Below, piece by piece: positions 60,911 through 64,000 of a stretch of 64,000 nucleotides of DNA. Each line of letters opens with the position of its first letter. The first letter of the stretch is position 1. The DNA comes from JASSUD01 sp031963405 (GTDB lineage Bacteria > Pseudomonadota > Gammaproteobacteria > Burkholderiales > Burkholderiaceae): positions 248,001 through 312,000 of the forward strand of contig JASSUJ010000001.1 of NCBI GenBank assembly GCA_031963405.1, given 5' to 3'. A program made the translations under genes and the position numbers. A model generated the notes under the pieces. That model was not told where the DNA came from. It did no database searches and was given only the letters and a program-made list of their open reading frames with translations.

Positions 60911-63900
60911 TCATTTATTGGCTTTATCGTTGTACCGAGCGATCAGCGCTGCTGCAGTAACCTTATAGTCTTCTCGAATTGGGTAATCAGCCGTTGTTCC
61001 TCGAGTCTTTAACGTGATCTCTGCTGGCAGACCGTATGCGTTGGATAAAACTTGGCAGCGCAAAATCCAGTCAATTTCAGCGAGTGTCTTGGCTAACTTC
61101 GCCTGCAATTCTTGAAAGAGGGTATGGATAGAGGCAACGTCCCAATTGATGAGCACGGCGAGCAAGTTGGTGCAATCCTCAATGGCCGTGTCGTAAGGGT
61201 CATATCCATTCGCTGTTTCGATATAGCGCAAGACCATTTCTTCAGGCTGTGACGTGGTGCTAATCAAATCATGTAGCCGACTGAGGAAATAAAGACTTGC
61301 CAAACCCAACGGCAGGTGTGGATTAGATTGCGCTGATAGTAGGAAGAACTGGCCTACCACTGGAGGAGGATTTTCTGCGATGCGCTCCGGATAAGGAATA
61401 ATCCTTTGCAACGCAGAATCACTCAATTTCAGCAGATTAAGCGCTACCGCATAGCGGCTGATCGCGTACATCAAATCGACAAACGGCGTGCGTTGCTTGC
61501 TTGGCGCAACTCCCGCGGCCTGACGAGCCATCGTCTCTAAGCAGCCTACCAACAAGTCATGCTCCGGCGTGCCCATCCAATTAAATAGCCAAGGCACCTG
61601 CCGCGGTTCTGGACCGAATAGCTTGGAAATCGCCATGTAGACGCATTTATTCTGTGCAGCCTGGGTCGACTTCAATAATGCTGTCAGAATCTCGAGGCAG
61701 CGTTTTCGATCTTCGTCACTCAAATTCAGACCGGCAAGTACCGCCCAAATTAGCCCGTCTATGCCACTTCCCTGCGCAATATTTTTGAGTAAATGCCCAT
61801 CTTCGCCGCCAATCCAGCCATGCTCAGCATCGACAAAGGAAATACTCAGCAGAGACGCATATTGAGAGAGAGGAGATTGCCTCGATGGAAGCGGTACCGG
61901 CGAGATACGTGACCAAGAGTCGCCGCCATTAACGGTATGCAAGATGATTCCATTCCTACTGACCAACCAGCCATTCTGTTGATCAACAAACTGAAAGTCA
62001 TTAATCCGCCCGTCTTCACCGAGTTCCGGCTTCAGATCTAATAGCTGCCAATTGCTGCCAGCATTCACCGTGCGTACTAGGCGATGCTGCGTGTCATAGG
62101 TGGTGGTCAGTAACGTGCCTTCTGCTCCCCCGATCCATGCATGCGAAGGATCAAGAACAAAAATCGCCCGCAATTCAGTATCAAAAACTTGCTTGGTATC
62201 AAGAGAAAGTGGAGTCCAAGTTACACCGCCGTCTTTGGTATAGAGAATCGTCCCTGCTTCACTGACTAGCCAACCCTTGTCAGCATCTAAAAAGGCAACG
62301 TCATTGATAGGGTGTGTGCCCAGCTCTGGAATCGCTTGCGCTTGCCATGTCGTGCCGCCATCCCATGTGCGCAACAGCGTATGCGTTTGGGTATCTTTTA
62401 TTGTGAGCAAGCAACCATTTGACGCGCCGATCCAACCATGCCACGCATCGACCATAGATATGCTCCATAGATCGATATCCACATCGACGGGCGCATTCGC
62501 AATGCGGGTCAAGTTACTGCCCCCATCCAAAGTGCGCAGGATGGTTCCTTTTTCGCTGACTAGCCAGCCGTTATAGGGGTCAACAAACCCAATATCGCGG
62601 ATAGGGCCTTCACATAATTCAGGGATCGCTCGTTCTTGCCAGGTCACGCCACCGTTGCGCGTACGCACTAGTACATGCGCGCCGGCGTCATCCATCTTCA
62701 GCACCGACCACGCTGAACCGCCAATCCAACCGTGCGTAGCGTCGAGCATGAACAGGCTCCACACATTAACGCCTGAAATCGGATGTTTCAGACCTGACCA
62801 ATTTTCTCCACCATCGGTGGTATGAAAGATCATGCCTTTTTCGCCGACCAACCAGCCATTTGTACTATCGGTGAACACGACATCATGAATCGTGCCTTGC
62901 AAACCTGTGCTCGCCGGCATTTGCCAGTCTGCGCCAGCATTCGTGGTGCGTCTTAGTGTCAGTTTTCCTTCGTCACGCAACGCTAACAAGCCACCTGCCG
63001 TTGCGCCGATCCATCCATGCCAAGGATCGAACATGAAAATGCTTTGTAAATTGGCATCTGTTAATGGATTCGAAAGCGTCTCCCATTTCTTGCCACCATC
63101 AGCGGTATAAAAAATTTCTTTATCGCTGATCAGCCAAGCATGGGTTTGATCGATGAAATTAAAATCGCGCAGCGGACGATGATTGAGGTTGGGTAATTTT
63201 TGTTCTTGCCAACTTAACCCGCCATCCTGTGTGGATAAAATGCCGTCAAGGGCGCCTGTGTTGTCAGGTTTATCTTTGACGATCTTCGCCCATCCTGTTT
63301 TGCCATCCGCGAAATGGAGTTGATCAATTTTTACTGCGTGTGCTAAAGGCGAACAAGGTATCCATGTTATGCCGTAATCGGTTGAGTGATAGACCACAGC
63401 GGCGCCTTCCTTTTCACCACCAATCCAGCCCCTTGCCCTATCGTCAAACGTGATTCGATGCAAGGTCGCTGATTGATCCGCGAAAGGCTGTTTACCCCAA
63501 TTTATCCCACCATCAGGGCTGCGCATAATTACGCCTTGCTCACCAATGGCTAAGCCCAAATTAAACGCAGGTCCTTCAAAGTAAACGTCATGCAGCCGCC
63601 CTCCTTCAGGGACAGCAACTGGCTTGCTGGTAGTTCCGTTGATCTGAATCAGCGTGTCATTGGCATCGGCAATGCACCAACATTCTTCTGCACTGCGCGC
63701 CAACACTCGCGTATTTGCCCATAGCTTAGGTGTGTCAATAAATAACCAGTTTTGCCCGCCGTCTGCGGTTTTGATGACATTAACTGTTCCATTGTCTTTG
63801 GATGCAATCGCCCAACCATGCGTTTCATCGACGAAGCGTAGGTGTTTGATCGTCACGTCTTTGATTTGGGGCGATGATAGATTGAGCCATTGACCCGGCT

Positions 63901-64000
63901 CTTTATTGCTGGCACTTAACCAACCCGTTTGCGCATCTACGAAGCTGAGATGATCTAAGCGCGCAGTGTCCTCTAGCGCTTTGGCCGTCCAACTCCGCCC
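60911..64000 (-). CDS. Asp-box/Ycf48-like propeller fused to TcaA-like C-terminus (5' end outside window)
   Basis: The frame is open to the right window edge, and codons before the GTG at 63856 still read as repeat (FVDAQTGWLSASNKEPG), so the start lies outside. From there to about 61770 run at least thirteen Asp-box/Ycf48 repeats (TADGGQNW, SPDGGINW, TQDGGLSW, TTDGGENW, TWDGGTTW, TKDGGVTW), alternating with GWLVSEKGTI and HGWIG blocks: enough for about two beta-propellers. The last 280 residues (60911-61760) are helical and end like TcaA: LASLYFLSRLHDLI, LLAVLINWDVASI, AEIDWILRCQVLSNAYGL, YKVTAAALIARYN. The TcaA at 37644 has IYRLSRYADFL, LLAGLLSWEKSEV, LDWLMRLHTLSRQTRL in the same order. Followed by tcaB. 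Propeller call is sure; the TcaA relation is by eye. Confidence 0.8.
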   Translation of the reverse strand, partial: GRSWTAKALEDTARLDHLSFVDAQTGWLSASNKEPGQWLNLSSPQIKDVTIKHLRFVDETHGWAIASKDNGTVNVIKTADGGQNWLFIDTPKLWANTRVLARSAEECWCIADANDTLIQINGTTSKPVAVPEGGRLHDVYFEGPAFNLGLAIGEQGVIMRSPDGGINWGKQPFADQSATLHRITFDDRARGWIGGEKEGAAVVYHSTDYGITWIPCSPLAHAVKIDQLHFADGKTGWAKIVKDKPDNTGALDGILSTQDGGLSWQEQKLPNLNHRPLRDFNFIDQTHAWLISDKEIFYTADGGKKWETLSNPLTDANLQSIFMFDPWHGWIGATAGGLLALRDEGKLTLRRTTNAGADWQMPASTGLQGTIHDVVFTDSTNGWLVGEKGMIFHTTDGGENWSGLKHPISGVNVWSLFMLDATHGWIGGSAWSVLKMDDAGAHVLVRTRNGGVTWQERAIPELCEGPIRDIGFVDPYNGWLVSEKGTILRTLDGGSNLTRIANAPVDVDIDLWSISMVDAWHGWIGASNGCLLTIKDTQTHTLLRTWDGGTTWQAQAIPELGTHPINDVAFLDADKGWLVSEAGTILYTKDGGVTWTPLSLDTKQVFDTELRAIFVLDPSHAWIGGAEGTLLTTTYDTQHRLVRTVNAGSNWQLLDLKPELGEDGRINDFQFVDQQNGWLVSRNGIILHTVNGGDSWSRISPVPLPSRQSPLSQYASLLSISFVDAEHGWIGGEDGHLLKNIAQGSGIDGLIWAVLAGLNLSDEDRKRCLEILTALLKSTQAAQNKCVYMAISKLFGPEPRQVPWLFNWMGTPEHDLLVGCLETMARQAAGVAPSKQRTPFVDLMYAISRYAVALNLLKLSDSALQRIIPYPERIAENPPPVVGQFFLLSAQSNPHLPLGLASLYFLSRLHDLISTTSQPEEMVLRYIETANGYDPYDTAIEDCTNLLAVLINWDVASIHTLFQELQAKLAKTLAEIDWILRCQVLSNAYGLPAEITLKTRGTTADYPIREDYKVTAAALIARYNDKANK

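Noticed and set aside
1..64000. CRISPR array, tRNA or rRNA genes
   Set aside because: No regularly spaced short repeats and no recognisable tRNA or rRNA sequence were seen; the direct repeats found are insertion sequences and toxin-gene copies.

Overview
The window looks like the chromosome of a bacterium living inside a eukaryote, most likely a Burkholderia-related endosymbiont of fungi of the Mycoavidus/Glomeribacter type. This is inference from content: many eukaryote-like repeat proteins (ankyrin, F-box-like, LRR, HEAT, WD40), heavy insertion-sequence debris, broken genes, moderate GC and a very large insecticidal-type Tc toxin locus. No rRNA, tRNA or CRISPR array was seen.

Layout. (a) 1-9.65 kb: host-interaction genes. 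An ankyrin protein ending in a CaaX box is followed after 10 bases by a SecA-like ATPase. Then come an F-box-like fragment, two F-box/ankyrin proteins and LRR and HEAT remnants. (b) 9.69-14.05 kb: two identical 1568-bp insertion sequences in direct tandem, then a related element whose transposase has been replaced by a membrane-protein gene. (c) 14.1-20.6 kb: a GC-rich foreign segment with a CPBP protease, a cNMP/CBS/DUF294 protein, a DEDDh exonuclease, a Pseudomonas-style hairpin and a BCCT transporter, with IS5 and IS3 relics. (d) 20.6-29.2 kb: WD40 protein, two small putative membrane or effector proteins, a ThiE-like domain protein, a pair of AT-rich LRR proteins (one with an F-box-like start), an integrase relic and a Pmp3/YqaE protein. 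(e) 29.4-32.9 kb: a relic of an integrative conjugative element (relaxase C-terminal part, TraD coupling ATPase, small membrane protein).

(f) 33.2-64.0 kb, all on the minus strand: a Tc (ABC) toxin locus. Read in the direction of transcription it encodes an Asp-box/Ycf48-like propeller protein whose C-terminal part looks like the end of a TcaA-type subunit (cut by the window edge), a TcaB-type subunit, a TcB cocoon protein, three TcC/Rhs proteins with the same core and three unrelated C-terminal domains, a possible holin, a GH108 endolysin, and a second TcaA/TcaB pair. TcA would bind the target and form the injection channel, TcB plus one TcC would make the closed cocoon holding the cleaved C-terminal effector, and the endolysin (with or without the holin) would release the particles, as in phage-derived type 10 secretion. 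The most novel points are the propeller-TcaA chimera, the interchangeable TcC toxin ends (one with a CNF-like Cys/His pattern, one with a bipartite NLS, one GNAT-like), and the copies of the tcB 3' end in front of the tcC genes, which show how the tcC array arose.
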